From Flavobacterium sp. LHD-85 (GTDB lineage Bacteria; Bacteroidota; Bacteroidia; Flavobacteriales; Flavobacteriaceae), in contig NZ_JAVFVR010000011.1 of the NCBI RefSeq assembly GCF_030929595.1, positions 186,001 to 250,000 of the forward strand: a stretch of 64,000 nucleotides of DNA. Direction: 5' to 3'. Numbering within the stretch: position 1 is the first letter of the stretch; each line of letters begins with the position of its first letter. The notes beneath the pieces were generated by a model that had not been told where the DNA came from, searched no databases, and saw nothing but the letters and a program-made list of their open reading frames with translations. Shown piece after piece: positions 8,987-18,190 of the stretch. The position numbers and the translations under genes were made by a program.

Positions 8987-9664
8987 CTATATAATATTCT
9001 TATGATTTGAAATTACTTTTAACTAGCGACTTCTTTGCTGTCTAATTAAAAACAGCAGGATAAAATAGAAATGAGATAAAAACTTATTATTCAGATAAAT
9101 TCTGAAATTGTTTGAATGTATTTAAAATATACTGTTTACGAAAATTTGGGGTTCTTAACTTAAACAGCAAAAAAGCATATAAACTGATATACCAACTAGT
9201 TAAAGATAAAGATTTTATTTTATAAGTGCTATTTTAATTTATGGAAAATATGATGCTTTTGGTTTCTTTGAAAACTAGAAATATGAAGCATTTTGATGTC
9301 GCTCCTCTGGAGCTTTTTGTCGTCTAGGAATTGAATCTGCTATAAATATTTTGCTCCGCCGGAGCATTAAATCAATCGCTTCTAGCTTTAGCTGGTGTTT
9401 TTTTTATTGTTGTAACATTTAATCTGCTACCAATAATTTGCTTCGCCAGAGCATTAAATCAATTGCCTCTAGCTTTAGCTGGAGGTTAGCAGGAATTTCA
9501 GCAGATAGGGCTTTAGCCAAATTTAAAATTCGCTGCAAATATTTTGCTTCATTGGTGCACTTAAAGACAACTCTTCATAATTTTTACTTTTATAGCGCTC
9601 TTCTCCACTGGCACATTTCTTGAAAAAACATTCTTCATTATTAACTGATTTAAAACAATTTACC
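8987..9664. other. 678-bp intergenic region with degenerate repeats
   Basis: Separates the divergent exporter operon and the MBL hydrolase. The left third is AT-rich with no clear coding signal. From 9300 to 9540 it holds two diverged copies of a unit of about 75 bp (9326-9401 and 9420-9487) sharing the words AATCTGCTA, TTTGCT-CGC-GAGCATTAAATCAAT and CTAGCTTTAGCTGG, and then GGCTTTAGCC. No convincing small gene was seen. Confidence 0.6.
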
Positions 9665-10345
9665 ATGAAAATTACTTACTACGGACATTCGTGTTTTTCG
9701 GTTTATGCCAACGGGAAACACCTTCTTTTTGATCCTTTTATTACGCCAAACGAATTAGCCAAAGAGGTTGATGTTGATGCTATAAAAGCAGATTATATTT
9801 TTATTTCGCATGCGCATTATGACCATATTCTAGATGTTGAACGAATTGCAAAAAACACAGGAGCAAAAGTGCTGGGGAATTTTGAAATCTATAATTGGCT
9901 ATTGAAAAACGGAATCGAAAATGCGCATCCTATCAACCCAGGCGGTAAATTTGATTTTGATTTTGGAACTGTTAAATGTGTGGTAGCTCAGCATCCAAGC
10001 AGTTTTATAGATGGTTCTTATGGAGGAATTGCCTGTGGTTTTGTACTAACAACTTCTGATGGCAATTTTTATTACAGCGGCGATACTGCTCTAACCTTAG
10101 ACATGCAGCTTATTCCAAAATTTACAAAACTTGACTTTGCTGTTTTTCCTATTGGCGATGGTCTTACAATGGGAATCGAGGAAGCTATTGAAGCTTCAAA
10201 ACTTGTCGGAGTAAATAAAATATTAGGCGTTCATTATGATACTTTCGGTTTTATTGTTATGGATCATCAAAAAGCTTTGGATACGTTTAAAAATGCTTCG
10301 CTCCAATTATTTCTCCCTAAAATAAACAGCACAATAGAAATCTAA
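9665..10345 (+). CDS. UPF0173-type metal-dependent hydrolase (MBL fold)
   Basis: 226 aa metallo-beta-lactamase-fold protein starting MKITYYGHSCF, the usual start of the UPF0173 family. I chose ATG at 9665 over an upstream TTG at 9620 because homologues begin there. Metal ligands are visible: HAHYDH (about 57-62), a histidine in VVAQHPS, Asp in YYSGDTAL and His in LGVHYDT. The family is conserved but its substrate is unknown. It stands alone, followed by a perfect inverted repeat. Confidence 0.88.
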   Translation: MKITYYGHSCFSVYANGKHLLFDPFITPNELAKEVDVDAIKADYIFISHAHYDHILDVERIAKNTGAKVLGNFEIYNWLLKNGIENAHPINPGGKFDFDFGTVKCVVAQHPSSFIDGSYGGIACGFVLTTSDGNFYYSGDTALTLDMQLIPKFTKLDFAVFPIGDGLTMGIEEAIEASKLVGVNKILGVHYDTFGFIVMDHQKALDTFKNASLQLFLPKINSTIEI

Positions 10346-10364
10346 ATCGGAGATTTTCATTGCT

Positions 10365-10398
10365 ATATTTCGCTAAAAGATAGCTTTTAGCGAAATAT
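10365..10398. repeat. perfect 15-nt inverted repeat after the MBL gene
   Basis: ATATTTCGCTAAAAG and its exact complement are separated by ATAG. There is no T tract, so it is not a classical terminator. The right arm includes CGAAATATC, the same core as the candidate activator sites described elsewhere. Confidence 0.7.
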
Positions 10399-10444
10399 CA
10401 TCTGCAATTAATTCTGAGAAAAAAAAACTAAAAACTTTTTACAT

Positions 10445-10478
10445 AAAAAAAGGAATAGCTGCTGACACTATTCCTTTT
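10445..10478 (-). terminator. intrinsic terminator of the 10511-11353 hydrolase
   Basis: Read on the minus strand: AAAAGGAATAG, a short loop, CTATTCCTTTT and then a run of seven Ts. It lies about 33 bp after the hydrolase stop. Confidence 0.8.
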
Positions 10479-10510
10479 GCATATAATTAAGTTCTGCTGA
10501 TGAACTTAAA

Positions 10511-11353
10511 TTATACGTATTCTACAAAATTGATGATATACTGTGCAGTAAGTTCTGGGTATTGATGTTGAGGTCCGTGTCCTGTTGCAGAATATACAAT
10601 CATTTGGGCATTTGTCATTTGATTGATGATCGGATACCAGTTGTCAACCGCAAAACTGATGTCATGATCGCCAGAAATAATCAGAATTGGCGTTTTTATC
10701 TTTTTAAGCTGTTCTCTGAAATTAAGGGGATCTTCTCTAAAAGTGTCTCCTCCTCCAAAATACAACTGAAAAACATCCATTGTCGATGGAATCTTCTCTA
10801 CCTCTATTCTTTTATGAATTCTATCATGTGAAGCTTTTGCAGCCAATCGGCTAGACTCTGATTTTGGTTCAAAAAATAAAACAATCTCATCGTCAAAATC
10901 ATTTAAAGGTTTTAGTGCAGCATCATAAAATACTTGTTCAATAGGAACCTCATTTTTTCCAGGCGGATTTGTTCCTACCAAAACAGCGTGTGTAACAAGA
11001 TTAGGATACAGCAAAGTTGCCGTTTGTGCCACTAATCCTCCGTATGACCATCCTAAAACAATAACGGAATCCAGCTTTAAGAAATCTGCTAAATCTTTGA
11101 CATCTTTGGCAACAAGAGTAATATCTGGAGCAAGATTTCCTGTAGAAGAACCAATTCCAGAATAATCAAATACAATAACATTGAACTTTTCTGCTAACGA
11201 TGCCACAAACAACGGATCCCAAGTATCGAGCGTTCCTCTAAAACGGTTTACAAAAATTATTGCCTTTCCTTTTCCATAAGAACGATAAGCAATTGTACGA
11301 TCGCCCAAATCGGCAAAACTTGTTTCTGTATTATAAATTTTTTCCATAATCAT
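10511..11353 (-). CDS. alpha/beta hydrolase
   Basis: 280 aa single-domain alpha/beta hydrolase. The nucleophile elbow is GWSYGG (Ser about 103), the acid lies in SGDHD and the histidine in TGHGPQHQYP near the C-terminus. An ATG two codons downstream (11347) is an equally good start. It is clearly paralogous to the hydrolase at 33031-33882: both have VNRFRGTLDTWDP/CNRFRGNLDDWDP, FDYSGIGSSTG/FNYKGLASSTG, GTNPPGK/GTKPPGK and GHGPxHQYP. Substrate unknown. A candidate activator site and sigma-54-like element lie upstream on the same strand (11394-11475). Confidence 0.9.
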   Translation of the reverse strand: MIMEKIYNTETSFADLGDRTIAYRSYGKGKAIIFVNRFRGTLDTWDPLFVASLAEKFNVIVFDYSGIGSSTGNLAPDITLVAKDVKDLADFLKLDSVIVLGWSYGGLVAQTATLLYPNLVTHAVLVGTNPPGKNEVPIEQVFYDAALKPLNDFDDEIVLFFEPKSESSRLAAKASHDRIHKRIEVEKIPSTMDVFQLYFGGGDTFREDPLNFREQLKKIKTPILIISGDHDISFAVDNWYPIINQMTNAQMIVYSATGHGPQHQYPELTAQYIINFVEYV

Positions 11354-11393
11354 AAATTAAAGATTCAAAACAATATTCATTTTTATGAGGCAG

Positions 11394-11475
11394 ACAAAGA
11401 TCAAACCAAAACACATAACTCTCATAATAAAGCATTTAGCAATTATAGTTATCCTGAAGAATTATGATATTTCAA
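11394..11475 (-). promoter_or_regulatory. candidate activator site plus sigma-54-like promoter for the 10511 hydrolase
   Basis: On the minus strand TTGAAATATCAT (11475-11464) shares the core GAAATATC with the palindromes upstream of other hydrolase operons. GGTTTGATCTTTGT (11407-11394) has GG and TTG at sigma-54 spacing, 68 bp after the palindrome start and about 40 bp before the start codon. The -12 C is replaced by T. This is the weakest member of the set. Confidence 0.3.
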
Positions 11476-11494
11476 GAATCAAATCTTCTTTTTA

Positions 11495-11575
11495 ACGATA
11501 TATAATAATTCCCAAATCAGTTCCAAGAACAAAGCTTTTATAATCAATACTTTACAAAAAAGGCACTCCTTTTGT
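11495..11575 (+). promoter_or_regulatory. candidate activator half-site plus sigma-54-like promoter for the 11628 hydrolase
   Basis: ACGATATATAAT (11495-11506) matches the left half of the palindrome ACGATATATCGT found at 55819. GGCACTCCTTTTGT (11562-11575) has the sigma-54 GGCAC and TTG elements at the right distance, 67 bp downstream, 52 bp before the ATG. Confidence 0.4.
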
Positions 11576-11627
11576 CTTTTGTAAATTAAATAGCACCTAT
11601 TTCTAAAATTAACCTAATAGCTTCGAT

Positions 11628-12416
11628 ATGATGTACTTATCTAACAAAAAAACGATTATGTTTATTCCTGGAACGTTCATCAGCCATGCGTGCTGGAAAG
11701 AATGGATTGTTTTTTTTGAAAATCAAGGCTATAAAACTGTGGCTCCGCCCTGGCTATTTAAAAACGAATCTGCTGTCGATTTAAGAAAAGCTCATCCCAA
11801 TTCAAAAATTGCCTCAATTCAATTAATTGATTTGCTGGATTATTATATGGAAATTATTGATAAACTTCCTGAAAAACCAATTTTAATTGGCCATTCTTAT
11901 GGCGGTCTCTTAACTCAATTACTCATCCAAAAAGAACTTGGTTATGCGGGTATCTGCATCAATTCTATGCCACCAAGCAATCTTACGCATTTTAATTTTT
12001 CGCTTTATAAAGCCATTTGGGATCTTTCCGATCATTTTAGTTCAACAAATAAGACGTTTTTAATGCCTTTTAAGACATGGCAACACTATTTTGCAAACCA
12101 AATGCCGTTTCAAGAACAAAAAGATGCCTATGAGGCCTTATTGATTCCGGAATCTAAATCGATCATACGTAACATTTATTCTAAATCAGCCAAAATCGAT
12201 TTCAAGAAAAAGCACAATCCGCTTTTGTTCGTATCAAGTTCAAAAGATGCTTTTGTTTCTGTTTCTTTAAATAATTTAAACTTCAAAAAATACAAAAACC
12301 TGCATTCTATAACTTGTTACAAAGAATTTGAAGATTCAAATCATCTAAGTGTAATTAAAGAAAACTGGGAAACTATTGCCGAATTTATAGCAAACTGGTT
12401 GATAAAAATTACTTGA
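11628..12416 (+). CDS. alpha/beta hydrolase
   Basis: 262 aa alpha/beta hydrolase. The oxyanion region is IPGTFISHACW, the nucleophile elbow is GHSYGG (Ser about 90), the acid is in SSKDAFVS and the histidine in EDSNHLSV. It shares its frame with the hydrolase at 18738: W-x-EW, GYKTVAPPW/GYTVYAPAN, IDKLPEKPILIGHS/IDTLPEKPLVIGHS and CINSMPPSN/SIDGAPPKN, so the two are paralogues. No substrate can be named. It lies between another hydrolase and a sigma-54 activator gene. Confidence 0.88.
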   Translation: MMYLSNKKTIMFIPGTFISHACWKEWIVFFENQGYKTVAPPWLFKNESAVDLRKAHPNSKIASIQLIDLLDYYMEIIDKLPEKPILIGHSYGGLLTQLLIQKELGYAGICINSMPPSNLTHFNFSLYKAIWDLSDHFSSTNKTFLMPFKTWQHYFANQMPFQEQKDAYEALLIPESKSIIRNIYSKSAKIDFKKKHNPLLFVSSSKDAFVSVSLNNLNFKKYKNLHSITCYKEFEDSNHLSVIKENWETIAEFIANWLIKIT

Positions 12417-12439
12417 TTGATCGCGTTTTTTTTGTGTTT

Positions 12440-12503
12440 CCGTGGTTAAAACCTTGGACTATATTTATAAGCGTTCCTGTGGTTGAAACAACAGGCTATA
12501 TTT
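12440..12503. repeat. two diverged REP-like palindromes
   Basis: CCGTGGTTAAAACCTTGGACTATATTT (12440-12466; over 20 nt listed as two parts: palindrome, then CTATATTT) and CCTGTGGTTGAAACAACAGG followed by CTATATTT (12476-12503). Both belong to the family of the copy at 4131-4156. They separate the convergent hydrolase and response-regulator genes. Confidence 0.6.
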
Positions 12504-12537
12504 ATAACTGCAACTAAAAACAAAATCAATATTTCTA

Positions 12538-14511
12538 CTAAATAATCCCTTTCTTTATTTCTAGTTTTTTAATCTTGGAATTTAAAGTTGAAGGATGAAT
12601 ATCTAGAATTTCAGCGGCACCTCCAGCACCAGAAATTTTTCCGTTGCATTTTTTAAGGATATACAAAATATAATCCCTCTCATTTTCTAATATCGTTTTT
12701 ATAGAAAATGATTCTTGTGCCGGTTCAGGATGGATTTTAGAAGACATAGAAAGTTCAATTTCTTTAATTACATTTCCGTCTGTCAGCAATATGGCACGCT
12801 GCATAACATGCTCAAGTTCTCTAATATTTCCTGGCCAGTTGTAATTCATAATCTGCTGCAAAGCCGCATCAGAAAGAATTGGCGCTTTTCTACCCATTTT
12901 CTCACTATAAACGGCAATAAAATGATTCGCAAGATCCGGAATGTCTTCTTTTCTCTTTTTTAAAGGCGGAACCATAATAGGAAAAACATGCAAACGATAG
13001 TACAAATCCATTCTAAATCTTCCCGCAGCCACTTCTTCTTCCAGATTTTTATTGGTTGCCGCAATAATTCTAACATCTATTTTCATCGGCGAAATACCAC
13101 CTACACGCTCAATTTCTCTTTCCTGCAAAACGCGAAGCAGTTTTACCTGCAATTCGAGAGACATCTCTCCTATTTCATCTAAAAAAATCGTTCCGCCATC
13201 TGCCATTTCAAATTTACCGATACGCCTATCCAGCGCACCTGTAAAAGCTCCTTTTTCGTGTCCAAAAAGCAACGATTCTGCAAGATTCTCAGGAATAGCA
13301 CCACAATTAATAATGACCAAAGGTTTGTCTTTTCGCGGAGATAATGCATGAATGCTTTGTGCGATTTTTTCTTTTCCTGTACCACTTTCTCCTAAAACCA
13401 AAACAGAAGTGTCTGAAGCCGAAACTTTTCGGATATAGTTGAAAACTGTATTCATTTGCGAGCTATTGCCTATAATTCCTTCAAATCCTTCTTGAGTATT
13501 AACAGGCTTTACATTTTTGCTTTCAGCTTTTTTAGGAGACAGACCCAAATCTTCTTTCGCATAAATTTTAGCAATAAATTGACGGAAAAGCAGTTCAAGC
13601 GAATTTAAAATTCGTAGATGCTCTTGAGAATAAACATTAAGATTACGGCTGTAAAAAGTAAAATGATAGCTCTGGATTGCGGCTATCGAAACAGGAAAAA
13701 CCAAATACGATTTTATGCCAAAATTATGTGCAATTAAAGCTTTAATTGGCGCTTCTTGCAGGTTGTTAATCAGTGCCTCTTCGCTATAAATAATAGGTTC
13801 TTTATCAACTTTAGACTTTCTATAAGTTTCATTAATTTCTCTTTCAGGTAATTCGGAGATTTGAGAAAGTTTCTGCAGATTGACAATCTGATACTGATCT
13901 AAATTTCTGCGTACAATTCCGAGATTATCATAATGCGTTGACGTAACAAAACCCATTTCTAAATAATCAAAAGGAATAAAAGTCTGTGCCGCTTTCGCAA
14001 AAGCCAATAACGCCTCTTCTTTCTTTAAATTTGAATTTATAATTTCGGTAATTCCTTTCTGAAGCTGAAATTGCTGGATTAATTGGCTTTCCAAACTGTA
14101 TTGCTGACGATAAAATGCTATTTCAAGCGTTGTCAGAACATCTTGATCTCGAAAAGGCTTAACTATAAATCCATATGGTTGAGTTGTTTTGGCTTGATCC
14201 AATATACTTTTGCTAGAATTGGCAGAAATAAATATAAAACCAATATATTTCTCTTTAAGAATATAGGCTAATTCGATACCATTTCGGTTTCCTTTCAGCA
14301 TAATATCCAAAAAGACCAGATCTGGTTTTTCTACCTCAATTTGCTCTAAGGCCTGCTCTACCGACCGCGCTATTCCAACAACTTCATAATTTGCTTTTTC
14401 GAGAATTAACTGTAAATCGTGGGCTTCAATAAATTGATCTTCTACAATTAAAATTCGTTTTTTCAAACCAGAAGCAACAGCTTCATATCCGTTATCGGGA
14501 GAGTTTTTCAT
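12538..14511 (-). CDS. sigma-54-dependent response regulator (REC-GAF-AAA-Fis)
   Basis: 657 aa. A receiver domain (about 18-135) carries the acidic pair ED (24-25), phosphoacceptor Asp69 in VFLDIML and Lys118 in IVKPF. A GAF-like domain follows (about 150-320), then an AAA+ domain with GESGTGKE Walker A, GAFTGA (contact with sigma-54) and GGTIFLDEIGE Walker B, and a Fis-type helix-turn-helix at the C-terminus (GGAAEILDIHPSTLNSKIKKL). It should activate RpoN promoters on phosphorylation. The TPR histidine kinase at 14717 is transcribed divergently and is the obvious partner. The extra GAF domain distinguishes it from the 51008 paralogue and may sense a small ligand. Confidence 0.93.
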   Translation of the reverse strand: MKNSPDNGYEAVASGLKKRILIVEDQFIEAHDLQLILEKANYEVVGIARSVEQALEQIEVEKPDLVFLDIMLKGNRNGIELAYILKEKYIGFIFISANSSKSILDQAKTTQPYGFIVKPFRDQDVLTTLEIAFYRQQYSLESQLIQQFQLQKGITEIINSNLKKEEALLAFAKAAQTFIPFDYLEMGFVTSTHYDNLGIVRRNLDQYQIVNLQKLSQISELPEREINETYRKSKVDKEPIIYSEEALINNLQEAPIKALIAHNFGIKSYLVFPVSIAAIQSYHFTFYSRNLNVYSQEHLRILNSLELLFRQFIAKIYAKEDLGLSPKKAESKNVKPVNTQEGFEGIIGNSSQMNTVFNYIRKVSASDTSVLVLGESGTGKEKIAQSIHALSPRKDKPLVIINCGAIPENLAESLLFGHEKGAFTGALDRRIGKFEMADGGTIFLDEIGEMSLELQVKLLRVLQEREIERVGGISPMKIDVRIIAATNKNLEEEVAAGRFRMDLYYRLHVFPIMVPPLKKRKEDIPDLANHFIAVYSEKMGRKAPILSDAALQQIMNYNWPGNIRELEHVMQRAILLTDGNVIKEIELSMSSKIHPEPAQESFSIKTILENERDYILYILKKCNGKISGAGGAAEILDIHPSTLNSKIKKLEIKKGII

Positions 14512-14554
14512 AAGTGAGTGTTTTTTACCTTATCTTGCACTTAATTTATTGATA

Positions 14555-14562
14555 CAAAAATA
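14555..14562 (-). promoter_or_regulatory. possible -7 element of the response-regulator gene
   Basis: On the minus strand TATTTTTG fits the Bacteroidota -7 consensus TAnnTTTG, 44 bp before the start codon. The -33 TTG is not at the ideal distance. Confidence 0.4.
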
Positions 14563-14670
14563 GTTAATTATCGCAATCAAAATTAATAGTTCCCAAATTT
14601 AGATAAATAAAAATCACAATTAACCGTAATTTTCATATTATTTTTTAAAACATTAAAAATTGTTTCTCTA

Positions 14671-14678
14671 TATATTTG
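14671..14678 (+). promoter_or_regulatory. -7 element of the TPR histidine kinase gene
   Basis: TATATTTG matches TAnnTTTG exactly, 39 bp before the ATG at 14717. No clear -33 TTG is seen at the usual distance. Confidence 0.5.
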
Positions 14679-14716
14679 TTAATCCAAAACCTATTAAAAT
14701 TTAATTCTAATAAACC

Positions 14717-17152
14717 ATGAAGCTACTTTACTCGTTTTGTCTGCTCTTTCTTATTACAATTAATTCTCAGGCGCAAAACCATCCTGCGACAACAAATTAT
14801 GACCTAAAAAAGAAACGCTTATTAATTCAAACTTGTTCATCTTATTTATACAATTCAAATCAAGGATCTATTGATGCAGATAGTTCGGTAGTTCTAACAT
14901 GCAAAGCTTATAAACTTCCAGTTTCTTTAGCTTATGATGAAGGTTTTAATGATGGCTCCTATTTAATTGGAAATGACTTAATTGAAAAAGGAAATATAGT
15001 AGCTGCCGAAAAGCTCTTTCTGAAGTCTAAAGAAACAGATAAAATAAAATTGGCACTCCAATTGGGAATTTTTTATTTGTTCAAACCTTTTACAAAACCA
15101 GATGATTTAAAAAAAGCTAATTTTTATATCACAGAAGCAGTTAAAATTAGTAATGAATTAAAAATTCAAAAATGGCAACAGGAGAGTTTGTCACTTTTGG
15201 GTAAGTTTTATTTCCAAATCAACAATTATCCAGAAAGCAAAAAATGCTTTTTGCAGGTCGTAAATGAGTGCCGAAAACAAAAAAATAAAGCTGCGCTGGC
15301 AGATGCATTATTCAATCAAGCAACAAATCAATACGATTTGGATCCTGAAAAAGAAAAAATTCTGAAAGAAGCCGAAGCTTTATATAAAACGTTGGGCTTT
15401 GAAGAAAAAAGGCTTGCTACAAAAGCAAGGATATGCACTATCTATTTTTGGCATGGAAAAATAAACGATGCCAAGAAAATATTGTATCAGAATATTGCCG
15501 ATATGCGAAAAATCGGTTTCAGGCAGCAGCAATTTAGCGAAACTACGATTGCTTACATAGAAGCAGTTCAATTTAATATGAAAAGTGCTTTATATTATGC
15601 TCAAAAGAGTGTGCAAACAATGGAGTCTAACAAAGATTACACCTTTGCAGATATTTTTTATATGCGTTTAGGTTTAATCTATTTGCAAATGGGGCATACA
15701 GATGAAGCAATGAAAATGGCTCAAAAAAGCATTCAGTACGGACAAAATGTTTACAGCAGCGGCAGCTGGTACAAAAGTTTTATTACTGCAACAGCATCTT
15801 TGTCTATGAAAGGAAAAAACAAAGAAGCAATAGAATACATGAATTCTATAACAAGCCATTATCCGCCACCAAATAAATTCGATAACATGATTATGAATTT
15901 TGCCTACGCAAATTGTTATTGGCGAATTAAAAATTATGGCACTGCCGAAAAGTATTTTATAAAAGCAGGAGAAGCTGCAGATGCTTTAGATTCACCGCAG
16001 ACGTATCGAGATCTCTGCAATACGTATTCGTCTATTGCTTTGTTTTATGCGAATCGACATAATCTATCAAAAACAAAACTTTACATCGATAAAATTGAAA
16101 CGCTTTCCAAAAAATATGGCAAGACCTATAATTCAGAAGCGCTAGAAATGTCTTTGTATAAGTTAGATTCGCTTAATGGCAATTTTAAATCGGCTTTTGC
16201 ACATCATAAATTATATAAAAAATTCAGCGATTCTGTTTTAGATTATTCTAAAAACAGACAAATTGAAGAGCTCAAAATTCAGTACGAAACAGAAAATAAA
16301 GAACAGAAAATCAAACTACTAGACAAAGAAACTGATTTACAGGAAACAGCATTAAAAAAATCCAAATTATTAAATATACTTTCAATATCGAGTCTAATTT
16401 TATTGGCTCTTTTTCTCGCTTTATTATACAATCGTTACCGCTTAAAACAGATAACTAATGCCGAATTGGAATTCAAAGAAAAAGAAATCAATCAAAAAAA
16501 TATTAATCTTAGACATTTGCTAGATGAAAAAGAATGGCTTTTGAAAGAAATTCATCATCGTGTAAAAAACAATCTTCAAACCGTAATAAGCCTTCTTAAT
16601 TCGCAATCGGCCTATTTGGAGAACGATATGGCATTGTCGGCTATTAAAAACAGTCAGCATCGTATTCATTCTATGTCTCTGATTCATCAGAAATTGTACA
16701 ATTCAGAGAATATTGCTACGATTAATATGCCGAATTATATCAAGGAATTGGTAGAGTATTTAAGAGAATCTTTTTCGCTTGGACAGCGCGTTCGTTTTGA
16801 GCTTAAAATTGATCCGCTCGAATTAGATGTTGCGCAGGCAATTCCGCTCGGACTTATCTTAAACGAATCGATTACCAATTCGATTAAATACGCTTTTCCA
16901 GACAACAGAACAGGAATGATTTATGTCACACTCCAAGCGACAACCGAAGATAAATACCTCCTGACAATTGCTGACAATGGAGTTGGTTTTGATGCGAATA
17001 TCAGCAATAAAAAAATAAATTCGTTTGGATTAAGTCTTATAAAGGGGCTTAGCGACGATTTGGATGCTGCTTTTTCTATAGAAAACAATAACGGAACTAT
17101 TCTTAAAATTGAGTTTTCCAAAGAGTTTCCAATCAACGAAAAAAGAAGATAA
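14717..17152 (+). CDS. TPR-containing sensor histidine kinase (HisKA_2 type)
   Basis: 811 aa. Signal peptide (1-19), a long periplasmic region of TPR-like helical repeats (about 70-520), a membrane helix (ILSISSLILLALFLALLYN, about 555-573), a short coiled coil and a kinase core. The phosphorylation motif KEIHHRVKNNLQTVISLLNSQS (His613/614) is the HisKA_2/HWE-like type, followed by an ATP-binding domain with N-box NESITNSIKYAF and G1 box DNGVGFD. It is divergent from the REC-GAF-AAA-Fis regulator (205 bp apart) and probably phosphorylates it. A close paralogue is at 58657: both have NQGSID and a DEGFND block near the N-terminus and IKLALQ further on. The signal sensed by the TPR part is unknown. 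Confidence 0.92.
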   Translation: MKLLYSFCLLFLITINSQAQNHPATTNYDLKKKRLLIQTCSSYLYNSNQGSIDADSSVVLTCKAYKLPVSLAYDEGFNDGSYLIGNDLIEKGNIVAAEKLFLKSKETDKIKLALQLGIFYLFKPFTKPDDLKKANFYITEAVKISNELKIQKWQQESLSLLGKFYFQINNYPESKKCFLQVVNECRKQKNKAALADALFNQATNQYDLDPEKEKILKEAEALYKTLGFEEKRLATKARICTIYFWHGKINDAKKILYQNIADMRKIGFRQQQFSETTIAYIEAVQFNMKSALYYAQKSVQTMESNKDYTFADIFYMRLGLIYLQMGHTDEAMKMAQKSIQYGQNVYSSGSWYKSFITATASLSMKGKNKEAIEYMNSITSHYPPPNKFDNMIMNFAYANCYWRIKNYGTAEKYFIKAGEAADALDSPQTYRDLCNTYSSIALFYANRHNLSKTKLYIDKIETLSKKYGKTYNSEALEMSLYKLDSLNGNFKSAFAHHKLYKKFSDSVLDYSKNRQIEELKIQYETENKEQKIKLLDKETDLQETALKKSKLLNILSISSLILLALFLALLYNRYRLKQITNAELEFKEKEINQKNINLRHLLDEKEWLLKEIHHRVKNNLQTVISLLNSQSAYLENDMALSAIKNSQHRIHSMSLIHQKLYNSENIATINMPNYIKELVEYLRESFSLGQRVRFELKIDPLELDVAQAIPLGLILNESITNSIKYAFPDNRTGMIYVTLQATTEDKYLLTIADNGVGFDANISNKKINSFGLSLIKGLSDDLDAAFSIENNNGTILKIEFSKEFPINEKRR

Positions 17153-17211
17153 TTTGAAGAATAAAAGCTAATTTCTTTTATAGCGAAATCTCACTAATCT
17201 AAATGGGTTTA

Positions 17212-17293
17212 GCGAAATATAGCGCTTTTAAACCCTATAAAAAGTGCTAAATCCTAATTATTAAAGACTTTATTGGCATGGCATATAAATTGG
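17212..17293 (+). promoter_or_regulatory. candidate activator site plus sigma-54-like promoter for the 17330 gene
   Basis: GCGAAATATAGC (17212-17223, inside AGCGAAATATAGCGCT) resembles the ACGAAATATCGT palindrome. GGCATATAAATTGG (17280-17293) gives GG and TTGG at sigma-54 distance, 68 bp downstream. A second GGCAT begins 5 bp earlier. The start codon follows 37 bp later. Confidence 0.33.
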
Positions 17294-17326
17294 TTTTCTA
17301 GGGAGTCAACCCTTAAAAACCAATTT
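17287..17326 (+). promoter_or_regulatory. hairpin immediately before the start codon of 17330
   Basis: AAATTGGTTTT (17287-17297) pairs perfectly with AAAACCAATTT (17316-17326), and the loop holds a further GGG/CCC pairing. The stem ends 4 nt before the ATG at 17330 and would cover the ribosome entry region if transcribed. It could control translation or be an operator. Confidence 0.6.
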
Positions 17327-17329
17327 ATT

Positions 17330-18073
17330 ATGAAAAATTCAATATTGCTAATAATTATTCTCTTTCTAAATTTTAGCGCGACAAAAGCTTGCGATAAATG
17401 CAGTTCTTACAATAACAGTGATTTTAAAATAAAATCGGCTACAATAACTCATAAAGCAGATTTAGGTCTTACTGTTTGGGACATCAAAGTCGAAGGAACC
17501 GCGGGAAAAACAATGCCTAAACCAGTTGGCCAGCTAAATGGCGCTCCAGTTCTAGCCTATGTTTTCCCGACTACTTTAAAATCTTCAGATATTGGTTTCG
17601 GTCAAGCCGAAGGAATTGTGGCTCTTGCCCTAACCTCACACCCCGATTTTGAAGACACTCCGCTTTGGGATGAAAATCTAGACGGAAATTACCTTAATGA
17701 CGGTTTAATCTGGCACGCACACTGGGTTTTACTGGTTGAAGACAAACGTGTTGGCGGCGGACTTTCGGTTAAAGAGTTTACAAAAGGAGATCCAAAAGTG
17801 GTTCTGCCCCCAACAAATCCCGGAATGGCGATGTATATGGATAGCCCTGGTTTTAATATCGTTGCAAAAGGAAATTCTATTAAAGTCATTGTGCCTGATT
17901 TTAGAATCAACAACAAAACCAATTTTAAGTTTGATGCTGTAAGCTGCTATATGGAAGTAAGCACAGGAGCTGGCGGCTCTCATGATTCTGAAGGTTCTAA
18001 ACCAATGCTTGGCGTTTATAAAGTATATACGGTTGCCAGCGGTAATCTTTCATTGCCGTATTCTGTTAAATAA
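17330..18073 (+). CDS. secreted protein of unknown function
   Basis: 247 aa. I chose ATG at 17330 rather than an upstream TTG (17273) because it gives a clean signal peptide (MKNSILLIIILFLNFSATKA, then CDKCSSY). The mature part has few cysteines after CDKC, no membrane segment, and motifs such as GLTVWDIKVEGTAG, VAYVFPTTL-like strands, LIWHAHWVLLVED (two histidines near a tryptophan) and a late SCYMEVSTGAGGSHDSEGS. I do not recognise a family. It is followed by an isochorismatase-family enzyme and an alpha/beta hydrolase on the same strand and preceded by a candidate regulated promoter, so it may be the exported member of a stress operon. Confidence 0.8.
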   Translation: MKNSILLIIILFLNFSATKACDKCSSYNNSDFKIKSATITHKADLGLTVWDIKVEGTAGKTMPKPVGQLNGAPVLAYVFPTTLKSSDIGFGQAEGIVALALTSHPDFEDTPLWDENLDGNYLNDGLIWHAHWVLLVEDKRVGGGLSVKEFTKGDPKVVLPPTNPGMAMYMDSPGFNIVAKGNSIKVIVPDFRINNKTNFKFDAVSCYMEVSTGAGGSHDSEGSKPMLGVYKVYTVASGNLSLPYSVK

Positions 18074-18190
18074 ACTAGTCTTCAACTCAGTAAATCTAAC
18101 ACTTGAATAAAACAATTATAATTATTTAAAAATCAAATATTTAAACAAAATAATTTCATAAATTTAATCTCCAAAACAATTAGAGTCGTT

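Noticed and set aside
10365..10398. Inverted repeat with CGAAATATC considered as an activator site
   Set aside because: It lies between the ends of two convergent genes and no promoter-like element follows; a transcript-end hairpin is simpler.
13052..13351. Open frame opposite the AAA+ domain of the response regulator as an antisense gene
   Set aside because: Similar open frames appear opposite the other two AAA+ genes in the same place, so it is a codon-pattern shadow of the conserved domain.
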